Notes: generated from the sequence alone by a model not told the origin. Shown: positions 9,711 through 22,800, numbered from the stretch's first letter. The stretch is DNA of 64,000 nt from Nipponacmea schrenckii (GCA_030562195.1 JAUJPP010000012.1:8804001-8868000), one strand, 5' to 3'. A program made the numbers and translations.

Positions 9711-12700
9711 GTATTGGATACATTGCTGCTAGAGAAATAGCTCGAATGGGAGGTCATGTTATTATTGCCTGTAGAAACATGGTTAAAGCCGATGACGTAT
9801 GTTGATTTATTTATGAATTAGTAAATATGCTAAATCTGTAGTCTTTGGAATGGAGTGGTTTCATAGCTAGTGATCACTTATGTTAAGTGAAGTGCTTAAA
9901 TTCTGTGAGAAACTGCCCAATCATCACGAAATCGGCAGACAACACAACACCATATCATGCACATAGAAACCAAAATAAAAACTAGAAAGTAAATTGTAGG
10001 CTTAATAGAGATTATATGGAAAATCGACGACCACCTCAAAAACCGATAGACATCCTCTTTGCTTTACAATGAAAACGTAATTTAAAAATAGCGGTTGCCA
10101 TTGAAATACGTCCGCTTTATAATGACAATCAATAAATGAGTCAGTAAATGAAATACTTTTATTCAATAGGTTCATCCTTTAGTGATTTTGAACATTCAAC
10201 TCAACACACAAAGTTTCATCAAAATCTATCAAGAAACCAGCTCTCTTTCATATCAACAATAATATTTCAACACATTTTGTAGGATGAGGGAAATAACTCA
10301 AATATATTTAGATTTGTCTGTTTTTGATAGGGTTCATCCATGGGTTACAAACACAAACACTCACACCAAGTTTCATCAAAATACATCAAGAACCCAGCTC
10401 TCTGTTGTGTCCACAAAGAACTCAAGAAAAAGGGTAATAACTTCATAGTAAATATTATTAATCTGATTTTCGATAGGCTTCATCCTTGGGCTGTTACAGT
10501 CACACCAAGTTTCATCAAAATCCATCAAGAAACCAGTTCTCTATTGTTTACACAATTATCATGGACATAGACAGGCGCGACGGATATATACGTCGACATT
10601 AATGTGTGGGCGTATAAAAACGAAAAACAAATCGACAGAAATGTCTGCGGTGTAATCATATAAAGGTGAAATGACTGATAATCGCGAACATCTTGTTGTT
10701 TATTGAGGTCAATCGTTTGCAGAATTAGATTTACTGCACTTATGTCTAATACTGCTTTTGCTTAAATCACAAATACTTCTGTTAAACATGTTAAAATACC
10801 TCTATTACATTATGCCACATTACCACTAATTTTAAATAAAAATGTTACTTTACATAAAACTATCTACACAATACCTAAAATGATAAGTGCAATGTCTTTT
10901 CTACGACGTAATTCCCACGTTTTATTATTATTTATTATTAAACGAATTAAATATTTAGATTAAACCAAATAAACGAAATGTTTAATCGAAATAATTAATT
11001 CGTAATCTAACCCTAGGGGCTCCTAATTCATTGTTATTGTGTAAAAGTAACAATTTGTCCCTAAAATATTTTTTTCAGGCCATAAAAAGAATGCAAGAAG
11101 AATATGAAGAAAATAACAAATCGGAACAGACCCAAGCTCATACTACAGTACCTAAAAAGTTAAACGTTGAGAAAATGGAATTAGATTTGGCATCATTTGC
11201 ATCTACCCAACGCTTTATAGAATCGTTCAAAGCTCGAAATTGTGGCTTGAATGTGTTGATTTGTAATGCAGGAGTTGTAAAAGGGAAGGGTAAGGATATA
11301 TATATATAGTATTGAATACAAGAAGGTATTAATCATGTGAAAACACTTAGTTACGAACTAATGAACTCAGCAATTCACACTCTCATAAATTACATTATAC
11401 GCAAAATGTATGATGAAAAGCCAACATCTGCCATAAATTTCATGCGCAATTATTGGTCATAGAACTGTATTTCTAAAATTTGACTTCTACTAGTTATGTA
11501 TGTTTCGTTTATGGAACTTAACATTATTAAAAAGAACTATTTAAGCACAGTGTTCTGGATATTTATTTTATGCAAACCTTCAATATGATTGCATTTTGTT
11601 TTTGTAGAAATAACAAAAGATAACCGCGAGTTGATGTTACAAGCCAATTTTCTATCTCATTTCATTATAACCGTACATTTATTACCAATTTTACTGAAAT
11701 CTGGCGAAGACAGTAGGGTTGTTAATGTTTCATCTGCAGCACATGATCATGGAAAACTTGATTTAGAAAACATGGATGGAGAAAAGGACTTTAGTGAATT
11801 CTTTTTCTATAGCAATTCTAAACTTTATCAGGTAGTAATTTTTATTCACATTAACGTCTAGATCAAACTTAAACATCATCTCATCAGGTCAATGGCTTCA
11901 ATAATCAACCAAATGGTCGTAGACTAGAACCACCTTGGTTAATGACCAAATTATTATCTACAGCATTTCAAACTAACCTATAATATTTTTTTTCTTTTTT
12001 GTTCAGGTAATGTCAATGTTTTGGTTAAATAGACATTTAAAAGATAAATCACTTTCTATAATAAGTTTACATCCAGGTTTTGTTGATACCCAAATGACTC
12101 AGAATCATAAATATTTCAAGTATATAGTATCAGGTAAGACAGCCTAAAGACCATCTTTAATTTTTGCTTAAACACATCTACGGTCTTGAAGCTTTAAAAA
12201 AATGTACCTCAGAGTAATAAGTCAGTATAATTAATTCAATAGCTAAATATACTCGCAATCTGTATTTGACACATGTATAAGGTGACGATCTTTGTGATAG
12301 AAAAGATAATCACACAGTTCATTCATCAGACTAAAAGTAAAATCCAATCAAATGGAGTTTTTCGCGAACGAGAATCAGCTATTTTGCTTCATATGTGTGT
12401 ATGACTGGGTTTATCGATATATTTCACAGAATCCAATTAAGTACATTTCTGTCTTTCTTGCAGTCTTCTCCAAAAAGGCTGTAACTGGTGGTGCAACTAC
12501 AATAAAAGCTGCAGTAGACCCAAGTTTAAAAGGTCAATCAGATATTTATCTTCATGAAGGCACTATTAAATCTCCATCACGTCTATCCATGTAAGTAAAT
12601 GTTTAAATTTGAAGATTTTAAAATTCCTCAATTTCTAATAAAGCAATTGCGCTGATTGGCATTTTCATTTCGATTTCGATTTCAGATGAAAAATTAACAA

Positions 12701-12871
12701 CCCTACTGTCTTCGCCGGATTTTAGTGAAATAGGTTAATATTGAAGTCAAGTTTTAAATTGTTTTTATCTTTTCCAGGAATATCGAGAAACAAGAGTTGT
12801 TGATGAAATACACTCTGGATGTTGTTAAGGATTACCTACCACAAGATATACATGAATATTTAGATTTCTAA
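9711..12871 (+). CDS. Short-chain dehydrogenase/reductase (DHRSX / retinol dehydrogenase-like), 5' exon missing
   Basis: NAD(P)-dependent oxidoreductase of the classical SDR fold; the substrate cannot be told. Six exons with AG/GT borders join in one frame: 9711-9796, 11079-11289, 11608-11831, 12007-12133, 12464-12590, 12778-12871 (TAA). They give about 289 residues. Visible motifs are GIGYIAAREIARMGGHV (end of the Gly-rich cofactor loop), ACRN, LDLASF, ICNAGV (the NNAG position), VNVSSAAH (catalytic Ser), YSNSK (YxxxK) and HPGFVDTQ. The first exon begins inside the TGxxxGIG motif, so at least one upstream coding exon is missing. The BEL/Pao element lies where that intron would be. Residues such as MQEEYEENNKSEQTQ form an unusually long, hydrophilic segment after the second helix. 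No membrane segment is obvious. It could equally be a WWOX- or RDH-like paralogue. Confidence 0.9.
10150..10625. repeat. Dispersed tandem-module repeat in the first SDR intron seen
   Basis: Two to three diverged modules of roughly 145 bp, marked by AAGTTTCATCAAAATC, ATCAAGAAACCAG and GGGTTCATCC. They are followed by a tail ending GTGTGGGCGTATAAAAA near 10617. The same modules and tail occur at 19290-19650 and 51200-51960. Confidence 0.75.
12684..12731 (-). repeat. Inverted partial copy of SDR exon 11608-11831
   Basis: 48 bp in the last SDR intron match the reverse complement of exon bases 11688-11735 at 44 of 48 positions by eye (core AACAACCCTACTGTCTTCGC). That exon stretch encodes the region up to the catalytic VNVSS. 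Confidence 0.85.
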
Positions 12872-12904
12872 TTCATCAGAAGGGTACCTCTTTACAATCA
12901 CTTT

Positions 12905-13290
12905 AACAGTTCGACATAATGGTTTTAAACGGATAATAGGTCTGAGAATGAACATAAATTTTTTAAATTGGTCACTAAGCGCTCTATTCATCAGTAAATA
13001 TACCTGCTACCATAAATAACATAAAAAGATAAAAACAAAAAGTATCCAAAAAACTTAGTAATTATCCATTAAGATGCATTTGATAATTGAAAAACGCTTA
13101 ATATATTGATTAAGCGTTTTAAAAAATGACGTGTTTTGCGAGTTTTCAAGATTTTAAGAGAATACGTTACTTTATGACACCAGGTTAGTTCCCTGATGAA
13201 TGTACACTCATATTGACCTTTCTTGAGAACTAAAATTTTATGTTCATGCTAAGACCTATTATCCCTTTAAATCAACTGTCGCATAATCTT
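12905..13290. repeat. Foldback (palindromic) element just after the SDR stop
   Basis: The arm with GGATAATAGGTCT and GAACATAAA (12930-12963) is matched in reverse complement at 13227-13268. Weaker matching extends inward and outward. Near the centre lies a second palindrome, ACGCTTAATATATTGATTAAG (13094-13117). The element starts within about 40 bp of the stop codon, so it is probably part of the 3' UTR. Confidence 0.65.
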
Positions 13291-13578
13291 ACAACCGTGA
13301 CAAGTCGATGAACAGATATTACTCAAAACTGGTTATTACTCAAAACTGGTGAATATGTCGAAATCAGTAGACCATACAATATACTCATATAAAACATGAT
13401 ACTCTTTGTTCTCAAAATATATTCATAATAACAACGTTTTTTGTTTTGTTTGTTTTTTATATTTCGCAACCTTCAACGTAAAGAGGGATTATATATACGA
13501 TATCTCATAATATTTTGGACTCCAGAGGGCTCTTAGATCTAGCTTAGTGCTCGCCGGCTAAATTAACCATATTTTATA

Positions 13579-14060
13579 ATATTTGTAGAATTCTATACAT
13601 GAAATACAGATGTTTTATATATCTGTAGTTTTTCATATACTGATGGTTTAAATAACTGTAGTTTTTCATACTGTTATACAGATATATGATATCACTGTAG
13701 TTTTTCATTCATATAGATCTATTATATAACTGTAGTTTTCCATACATTTAATATATATTCTTTACATATCTGCATGTTCCTAAAGCAACGTTTGAATATA
13801 TACATGTAATACATGTAATTGCTGACGATTAGGTGCCTGACTCTGAGATCGCTAAATGACATTGAATCATCTCATGTAATACAGATGTTTTATATAACTG
13901 TTGTTTTACATACAATGCAGATGTTTCACATAACTGTAGTTTTTCATCCATATATAGATGTCTTATATAACTGTAGTTTTTCATTCATATATAGATGTCT
14001 TATATAACTGTAGTTTTTCATTCATATATAGATGTCTCATATAACTGTTGTTTTTCATTC
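13579..14060. repeat. Minisatellite of about 37-38 bp units
   Basis: About ten diverged units built on ATAACTGTAGTTTTTCAT followed by a TATATAGATGT-like segment. The best-preserved units are at 13930-14050. Confidence 0.8.
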
Positions 14061-14109
14061 ATATGCATTTAAGAGATTCAGAAAATGTATATACATGTAT
14101 CTCAGTCCA

Positions 14110-14985
14110 TATGAAAACGCACCGCTCACGAAATCTGGAATAACTCCACGGGTTGATTTGTAAAGTATAATTTAAGAAGACATGTTAACATCATTAAATT
14201 TTATTCACGATAATGTTAATGCGCGAGCGAGAATTAACTGGTGTAGGGGTCAAACAGGAAAGTCAATAACGGGTGTGACCGCCATTTGCATTGACACATG
14301 CGGTGCATCGTCGTCGCATGGAGTTGATCAGTCTCTGGATAGTGTTCTGAGGGATAGCATTCCACTCCTGATCAAGGGTAACCTCAAGTTCCCGGATGTT
14401 GTCCATATGGCGTCGACGTGAAAGACGTCCAATTTCATCCCATAAGTGCTCGATAGGGGAGAGGTCGGGTGACAGAGCTGGCCACTGAAGCACGGGGATG
14501 TTCTGCTGTGCAAGGTACCGCATGGACACCCTTGTAGTGTGTGCCCTAGCGTAGACGCTGGTTTCGGTGACGATCCGACAATAAGGGTACGAAATAAGGA
14601 CGTCGTGCACGCAGGCCTGCAGCTCGCAGGCCTGCAGCTCGCAGATGGTTCCTTGCGGTGTTGGGGTGAATGAATTCACGTCCTTCTTGGACTTGAGCAG
14701 CCGTTCTAGTCACTGGTAGTGTTCGGTCTCGGACATGATCCAGTACGATCTGACGGTCCTGACGTGCCGTTGTCACACGTTGTTGACCAGGTCGAGGACG
14801 GTCCCGAGAGCTCCCCGTTTGCAGAAACCTTTGATGGAGTCTTGCGATCGTTGTGTGTGCGCAGTATACTAGTCGTCTGGCAATTTCCCGGGTGCTGGCG
14901 CCATTTTGAAGCATGAGAATGGCAAGTTCCCGTTCAGGGGCTGTAAGTCAGGGCATCGTGTCGGCGTTTCACAAGTGTCACTGAA
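14110..14985 (-). mobile_element. Tc1-like transposon remnant, internally deleted
   Basis: The minus strand encodes the paired-like helix-turn-helix half of a Tc1/mariner transposase (NGASTREIARRL, then SRDRPRPGQQRVTT, 14914-14700). It then jumps to its C-terminal end (NIPVLQWPALSPDLSPIEHL, 14500-14440; ending RRRCTACVNANGGHTRY). The central part with the first two catalytic Asp residues is missing. There is a TGA three codons after the likely start and a short duplication giving RAAGLRAAGLR. The 3' end at about 14112 carries the family terminus TGAAAACGCACCGC; the 5' terminus is lost. It lies between the convergent SDR and CASK genes. Confidence 0.88.
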
Positions 14986-16626
14986 GAAGTGAAATTGTAT
15001 TCACACATAAATGTGTGGGCGTATAAAAATAGATGTTTTACATTAAATGTGCTCCTGCATACACCTCATAATATTTTATATTACTTTAGTTAGTGCTATT
15101 TAAATGGATAATCATAGGGTATATAATGTGGTTACAGATTAAATTGTGTCCGTAGTTAAAGGTGTTCTTTGAGTTAAAGGTTTGATTATCAAATGAAAAA
15201 AGAAAAACAAGACCCCTTAAGATAATCAACAAATATTTATTTTATTCAATATTTGGTCCAAAATGATTGAAACAAATGGTTTATAATGATATAGTAATAA
15301 TATAGTTTAATACTTGATGACTAAAGGCAATCTTTACCATGCAATTCTAAAGTTTGAACAACCTGTATCTGATCAGCTAAATCTGCCTTTTCTTTTCAGT
15401 CAAAGATCAGTGAAAAGGGTAGCTTAAATATAAGCATCAAATCTAATTTGAATTCAATGGATAAAAATCCTGAAGAGAGGCTAAATGAGTACAGATATTT
15501 GTCTGGAAGATAGTATTGTAATCAATATCTTCGGCAGGAGATAGCATGAGACTAAATAGCTATTGCAAAACTAAAAAAAATGAAAGTTTCAGGTGTTCCC
15601 AATTGAGACTCATAACATTATTCCAAAAATAAATCCAAAGATAGTTTTACAGTGGTAAAGATTGTCATTTAACATTGGAAGAAATATAACAGAAATTCCT
15701 TTAAACTTCTGTGCTAATAGTAACCAATAAAAAATTGATGTAATTTTCTCTGATGAAAATTTAATTACTTGTAACATACAATGGTTGAAACATTAAAACT
15801 TTTCAGACTGTAAGGACTATGGACTTATTAATTATTAGTTTATCTAAAGAAAATGATATCAAAATGATAGAAATCAAATATAACATCAATAATGCTTTCT
15901 ACACTTATTTTATTCCCTAAACACTTCTTAAGATTATTTTGATACAGCATTACACGTAATAGATTATTCAACATTTTACATCAATACTTTTTTTTAAAGG
16001 AAAGCAACCGAAATTAATTAAAGTTATAATGGCATTCAATTTATGAATTAAAATCTTTTACTTATAACAGTTATGATATTTGGTTTTGACAGATAAAGAA
16101 AATTAAACTATTAACAACTATAAAAAGTAAGCTTCATGAATTAAGTTAGCTGGAGCCTAAAGAATTAAAGCTTAAAAAATAATCAACAAAGTAAAAATTA
16201 AAACAAAGGGAGTTAAGTATAAAGTAAGTTATTTTTGCGGATTTCAGTTCTATGAAAATTAGCCTAAGTTGGATATAAATAGAAATGGTTAATAAAATAT
16301 CTGTTTCCCACTTCCTTAGGAATGATATTATTTTTGCGTATTTCATGGTTAAGCACTGTCTGTAGAAATGAATGTTTCATTCCACTAATTTATGAATTCT
16401 CAACCATTCTTAAAAAACTAAACATGATGAGTTTCTTCCCTAACAAAATATTGATCAGTATTTTTGCAATATCAAGGTTGTGAACAAACACCATCAACAC
16501 TGAATGAAGGATGAAAATAACATTAGGTACATGATGATGGTAACAATTATGTAAATCAGCAACATTTCCATATAAGGCATCGTAGATGAAATTAATTCCA
16601 GTGTAGTTTAGATATAGTAGTAATTT
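14986..16626. other. Spacer between SDR and CASK, likely including the CASK 3' UTR
   Basis: No gene is seen. 14998-15028 is a bare tail of the dispersed repeat ending GGGCGTATAAAAA. On the minus strand, AATAAA signals occur near 15914 and 15240 and could end the CASK transcript, but AT-rich sequence makes such hexamers common. Confidence 0.4.
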
Positions 16627-16803
16627 TCAGTACACCCAACTCACAGGAACCCATTGAGGAGTGGTACAAACTTCATCTATAGCTTTCTCTAAAGTCCTTA
16701 TAGTTTCATCAATATCGTTATTCACAATTTTATAATCAAAATAATGTCCATAAGCCTTTTCCAATAGTTCACTTTCTCTGGCTAACCTTTCTAAACTGCC
16801 GTC
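16627..16803 (-). CDS. CASK: CASK last coding exon
   Basis: Acceptor TTTCTTTCAG, then [20 protein letters not shown], then [17 protein letters not shown] and the C-terminus [12 protein letters not shown] followed by TGA. This is the end of the guanylate-kinase fold. The extreme C-terminus is nearly invariant in CASK proteins and makes the identification secure. Confidence 0.97.
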   Translation of the reverse strand, partial: DGSLERLARESELLEKAYGHYFDYKIVNNDIDETIRTLEKAIDEVCTTPQWVPVSWVY

Positions 16804-19800
16804 CTGAAAGAAATACCACAATGCAATAAATTAAGCTGACCACAAAAGACTTCAGTGCTAGATATGTTAACAGTGGTTGCCAAGCAAGATACGCCTACTT
16901 TAAAGTATATTTCTGTTTAAACAAAGTTTGAAATTCAAAATTATTTGGACCTAATCCAAGATCTCATTCAAATCCAATGAAAACTGTATCTCTATCACGT
17001 TCACAAGCCAATTTTGACACGTTTTGTCAAAGTAAAGTGCAATAACTCAAAAACCGTTCATCAAAAAATGTCAATATTGGACTTGTCCAAGATCTCATCA
17101 ATATTAATGATCACAGCAAATTTCATTCAAATGAGAAGAAAACTGTAGTCTCTATTGCATTCACAAGCCAATTGTGTCCGGACGGATGGACAGCCTAGAC
17201 AACAAGAGGAACTAACAATTACAACAATATAAGATGTTGTCTTTGAGAAAGGGTATGGCAAGAATATCATGTCAAATGGATCAAAGGGAATACACTAATT
17301 TTATGCAAAATTATTATTCAAAGAATAGTTGTTGACTGAAAACAAATTAGCCTATAAGGGGTTCAGTTGCTAATAATATCATACTTTGTTGATTAAGTTA
17401 ACAGTTGTATATTATAGAAATGTTTCAAAATCATCAATTAGTGTTCAGCATTAACAAATTATAATGATTCATGCTTGTCTGTTAAATATTCTACTACTAG
17501 AACTAAATCATACAACACTTAACAAGACATTACTGAAAGGTATACTAGTATTGGCTGATTGTATTACAAATATTATTGATAAACAGACAATAGCTCCTTT
17601 TACACCTGGCCGTTATAAAGCGTTCCATTCTTGGTCTCAACCAGGCAGTGATAAAATCACAAATTTAATCTATTTACACCAACAATATTACAAGCATGCT
17701 GAGAACGGTTCCAAAATAATTATTTAAACAGTTGACTGCTCTAAGAAGCAATAGAATGGAACTCTTAATGAAAGAGATAAATATAGACGGCTATGTAACC
17801 CAGAGGAAAACAAAAATGGTTCTTTATAATGATCACATTCCGTGGGAAAAGGTAAAGTTTGATCAATGTGCATGCGTTCTCAGCACATTTTGCGTTTACA
17901 CTACAACAATTTGTTGGGTACTCTTCGAGGTGGGCCAGAATTGGAACTGTTCTGAGAACACATTACACAAATTTATCCGTACTGTTCTGAGAACGGGTAA
18001 ATTTTGTAGTGTTAACAGGTTTCATGTCTGATTGGTATCTTAAGCCTATTTCTGTTCCATGTATATTTGGTATCTAAAGCCTGTTCTGTGACTGATTAGT
18101 ATCTTAAAACTATTCTAAGTCTGTATCAACATCATATACAAAATTCATGTCTGATTGTTATCTAAAGCCTAATTTAAGTCTGATTGGCATGTAAAGCTTA
18201 ATTTAAGTCTGATTAAAATGAATATATAACATGAACTTTTTGGTTACCTTGAAGTCACTTATTTGAGAATGTTGCCAAAATCTATTTTGAGGGTGTAGAG
18301 CTTACTTTTGGACCAATTTAACTCAGGTTTCCTTTTTCATTTTCTTTATAATATTTTTCACATGAGGTTGAATAATTTTATAAATTAAAAAAATGTTCAT
18401 GAAAGGTGTAGCAGCTGTTCAGAGTTCTAGTAATATTAATTATGTTTCTTGTACATATGTTATATCTGAATGTTATTAACTACTTAAAACAAAATATTTC
18501 CAGAAATAGGGGTAGATACTTTCTGATTCCTATTCTATATGGTGTATATTTTCTAACTCTGAGTATTAAAAGGGTTAACAATGCTGACTGATTAAGAAAA
18601 ATGTGAATTGTGCCTTTATTTCACTTACATTAATATTTTTCATATCTCTTAGATCACTGACTCTAGGTGCAGCAATAAACACAACAAAGGGTGCATAATC
18701 AGCAGCTCGCAGAATCTTAAGGGCCTGTAAATAGTTAATATTAAAACATGCAATATTTAAACTGAACATAATTAGAGATTGTTAACAAAATTAAATCAAC
18801 TATGATGTGATAAAAATTTCATTTCAACACTATTGCATCATTTATTTAAGAGTTTCAAAATGAAGTTTTTATCAACAGCTACAAAAAGAGAAATATTAAG
18901 GTTATACTGCTTCTGAAAAAAAATGTAAAGCAAAACAAGAAAAAAAGGTAGAATTAGTGAAATTTCATGCAACATGTATTAAAAACACAATGGATAAGAA
19001 CATGCAGTGATATATAATACTAATAACATGATGACCATATATGGTACCTGATGTATGGATGGTAGGGTTGGTGCTGCAATAAATACTATAAATGGGGTAT
19101 AATCACTGGACCTTAACACTTTTACAGCCTAAAATATTAAACAATTCTGAACAGACATCAAAATTATAAATCAATATTTCAATTTTTGATACAATTATAC
19201 ATATACATGTATTTCTAAGCCAACAAAGACACAATTTATTGTTTGCAACTGCCAAGCATATACCCCACTAAAATCATATTTTCAGTTTATCAAGGGCTGT
19301 AACTCATACACATATTCTAATTTGTCAAAGATCTTATGGATATAAACACAAAGTTTTATAAAACATTAAAAAGCAATGACCATCGTAATACACCCACATT
19401 CGTTATAGCAGCCAAATCTGTATGTAGGGTTGAAAATATTTTTGTGATTTTTAATAGGGTTCATAAAATCCATCAAGAAACCAGATCTCTATCATGTATA
19501 CAACAATTGAATGCGGTTTCAAGACAAAGGCAATAACTCATTCAAAATATTTTCCATTGGTCTGAATTTTAATTGGGTTCATCCTTGAGCGATTAAAACC
19601 ATTCACACCAACGCAAATAAAATATTTCAACATGTTCATATATTGGCATAGAAAATCTTGACTCCACACTTCAGATAATGAGATAAGAAATCAATTAGAA
19701 GTCAATGAACCATTGTAGATCTACATTCTACTTGCCATAATCACAAATCATGAAACAGAACAATCCAATATACCTGTGGTTCCACATCTAGTATGGCCAT

Positions 19801-22800
19801 TAAATTCTGTACATGTATCTGTTTAATTGTTTTTAATTTGGTGCCATACATAGCTTCTTCATGGGTGCCATACTCTAGGTATTCATTATTAGCAATATCT
19901 TTCATCATTTGTTCTGGAGACACAAAAAAATAGTTTTTACCATTTTCTTCATTTTCTCTTGGTGGCCTCGTTGTATCTTAAATAAAACAACACATTGTAT
20001 ACTCAATCTATTTCATCTATTGGTGTCAAGTCATAAACTGAGTCTTCAAAATTGATATCTTAATTGGTAACAGTTGGTTTTTGATTTTATTGCCAAAAAA
20101 GCACCAACAATATAAAGATGCAAGAGACAAAAAGCACTTTAAAATCCAGTACAGTCTACTAATTTTCACTGTAGGTTGTAGGAGATATGTTTCTTCTACT
20201 TGTGGTGAATCTGAATCTAAATTTTACTACATACGTGGAATGGGGTAGGCAAATCTATCTGGTTGACTTGTAATTAAAGTATTTTTTATATGTCTTCTTC
20301 CAACACCATGAGCTCCTACAAAAAAACAAAACAAACTAGAATTGCTTACAATTATGAACGTATTTCGAGAGCCTTAAAATATTATGTAGGCTAAATTTGC
20401 AATGACCTATATCTAGACAATATATTGAATATCATTTGACCTAGTTTTCAAACTCATAAAATAATTGGGTCACACCTTTCGTAACGGTTAAAAATGGCGA
20501 AAATATGAAAATTATCAATTTTTGCTGTATTTAAGTACACTTATCTCTATGAATTTTTTAAGTAAGCCAAATTAAAAAATACCTACTCGTAGACAATATA
20601 TTGAATATTATTTGACTTAATTTTCAAGGTCATAGATTAAGTGGGTCACACCTTCCGTAGCCGTTAAAATGACCTAATTTTGAAAAAATCGAAATTTGAA
20701 TAATTCGAAAAAAATACGAAATTTAAAAATCGGCCTCCTAGAAAAGGTAGATAATGATCCAATGTATCTACATGTATGTGCTAAATTTCATTGAAATCGG
20801 TCTATCAATAGTGTCTGAATTACGGCTTTAAGAATTGTAACAAAAATTCAAAATGGCGGCTGATATGGCAGCTTGACTAAATTATTTAGGTCAAATCGAT
20901 TACTATTGACAAGTTATTTATAAAACAGTTTTTCACTTTTCACCTAGCTGTTATAGACCGGAATTTACGTAATTACGTCATTTGAGGCTAAACCGGAAGT
21001 CGGATTTTTTTTTCAAAATTTTTCAAAAATTATAATCATATCGCCTATCAACTGGTAAATTTTCAAAATTTTACCATTTATATTAAACGAGAAATCACGG
21101 TCTGAAATTTTTGCCGATGACCCTTGAATATTGAATTGCAAATCGTGGGTAAAATATTTAACCTAATTGCATAAAACCTATAATTATTAGTTGACAAATA
21201 CATTGAAGTTTTCAAATCTGAAAATCCGGTTAAAATCGAAGTGAAAATAAACTTGCTAAAGCAAAAAAACCTCAACTTCCGGTTCTCACTTCCGGTCAGA
21301 GATAGAACTTCCGATTTTGTTTTATTTGATAATAGAAATTATTCTAAGATCAACTGTAGATTTAGAATTTCTGTACCTTTTACCAGTTTGTCTGCAAACT
21401 CATCCAAGAATCGCAAAAAAAAAAAAAAAATATAATAATCCGAACGATTACAATACGTTTTCGCCAAAGTCGAAATACGTAATAATCCGAACGATTACAA
21501 TACGTTTTCGCCAAAGTCGAAATACGTAATTACAACTTGATTATGTTGGGATTTATATACTACTACTGCAGACTTTATAAAAATAATTGAAAATATAAAT
21601 TATTGCACAAAAATATACATTACCTAATAGAACTAAGGTCTTTCTCATGAAAACTGGAAGTCGAACAACTTCTTCATATGTAACTAAATCTAACTGATCA
21701 AATACAGCATTGTGTTTAGCTAAATATTTATCCTTCTTCTTACGTCCAAACCATGAACAATGAACTGAAATACAGAAAACAATTAAAATGCCTAAATCAC
21801 ATACCATGTGAAATTGGTAGGAATTAAAATTAAAAGAAACAAGGATAACAACATGTGTTCACAAAGGATCCTTTCTACCAGCTGGTCCATGGCATTGATC
21901 TTTCCTGGATTATCTCTTCCATTTACAGCTATGTCAACTTTTAGTTATGTTGATTTATTCAAGGTCATCAGACTCCAACAAGCGAACCCAAAATAGAACC
22001 AAAACAACTATTTGTCTGATATATCTCATACATAATATTTTGAAGGATTGAAATTGTATGGGAACATTTGATATTATTGAAAGTACATTAACAGAATACA
22101 ACACGTCTGCTAACTTCATGACATCCATGCAGTAAAGCAAGACACTTATTTAGAAAGGACAGACTAAAATGTTGTACTATAACTATACAGTTAAGCCAGT
22201 ACTAAAAATAAATTATAAACATTTATACCTGCATGTTCTCTCCTGGCTCTGTCTATGGCAGCACATGCTGTTCTCCACTCCTGTAATTCTGGTGATGGAA
22301 TCAAGCCTGCTGGTTCTGTAGATAAACTATCCCATTTTCTTGCTTGCCACCAATTAGAATCATCTTTACTTATCACCTGAAAGGGATTTATATTTTTGGT
22401 TTGTCTATAATAGTTAACAAAATAAAGAAAGAAAATTAATTTAATAAGCAATGTAAAATAGAAAGGATTTCAAATTTTAAAACATACCGCTACTTCTGAA
22501 TGGAATCAGGTATTCCAGAACAGTGAGAATACCCTGCAGTACAAGGAACTGATAAGTAATAATTCTAGTTGACCCTAAATACATTAAGATTTTGGATTCG
22601 GATAAATGTTGTTTGCATTAAATTGCAAAAGTTCCTTATCTACAGGCCTTTGAACTATTTACATACTAGTTATAGTGGAATGTCCAATATCATAGACATA
22701 TGACAGAAAATTGGAATTGAAAACAGAACAGAGGCTTAAAACTTACCCGTAATATGTCACCGACTTTAAAAGGAATACCAGCTTGAGAGCATGGTATCAA

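Noticed and set aside
9412..9723. 103-codon minus-strand frame
   Set aside because: It overlaps the SDR exon acceptor on the other strand and has no family features.
10605..10617. GGGCGTATAAAAA as a TATA-type promoter
   Set aside because: The same string ends every copy of a dispersed repeat, so it is a repeat terminus.
17464..18031. Plus-strand frames of 87 and 99 codons as a possible gene
   Set aside because: No family features; the second overlaps a MITE-like inverted repeat, and the region is a CASK intron.
19048..19128. Considered as a dead duplicate of the neighbouring CASK exon
   Set aside because: It has intact splice sites, correct phase and no stop, and its loop is the more typical CASK form, so it looks functional.
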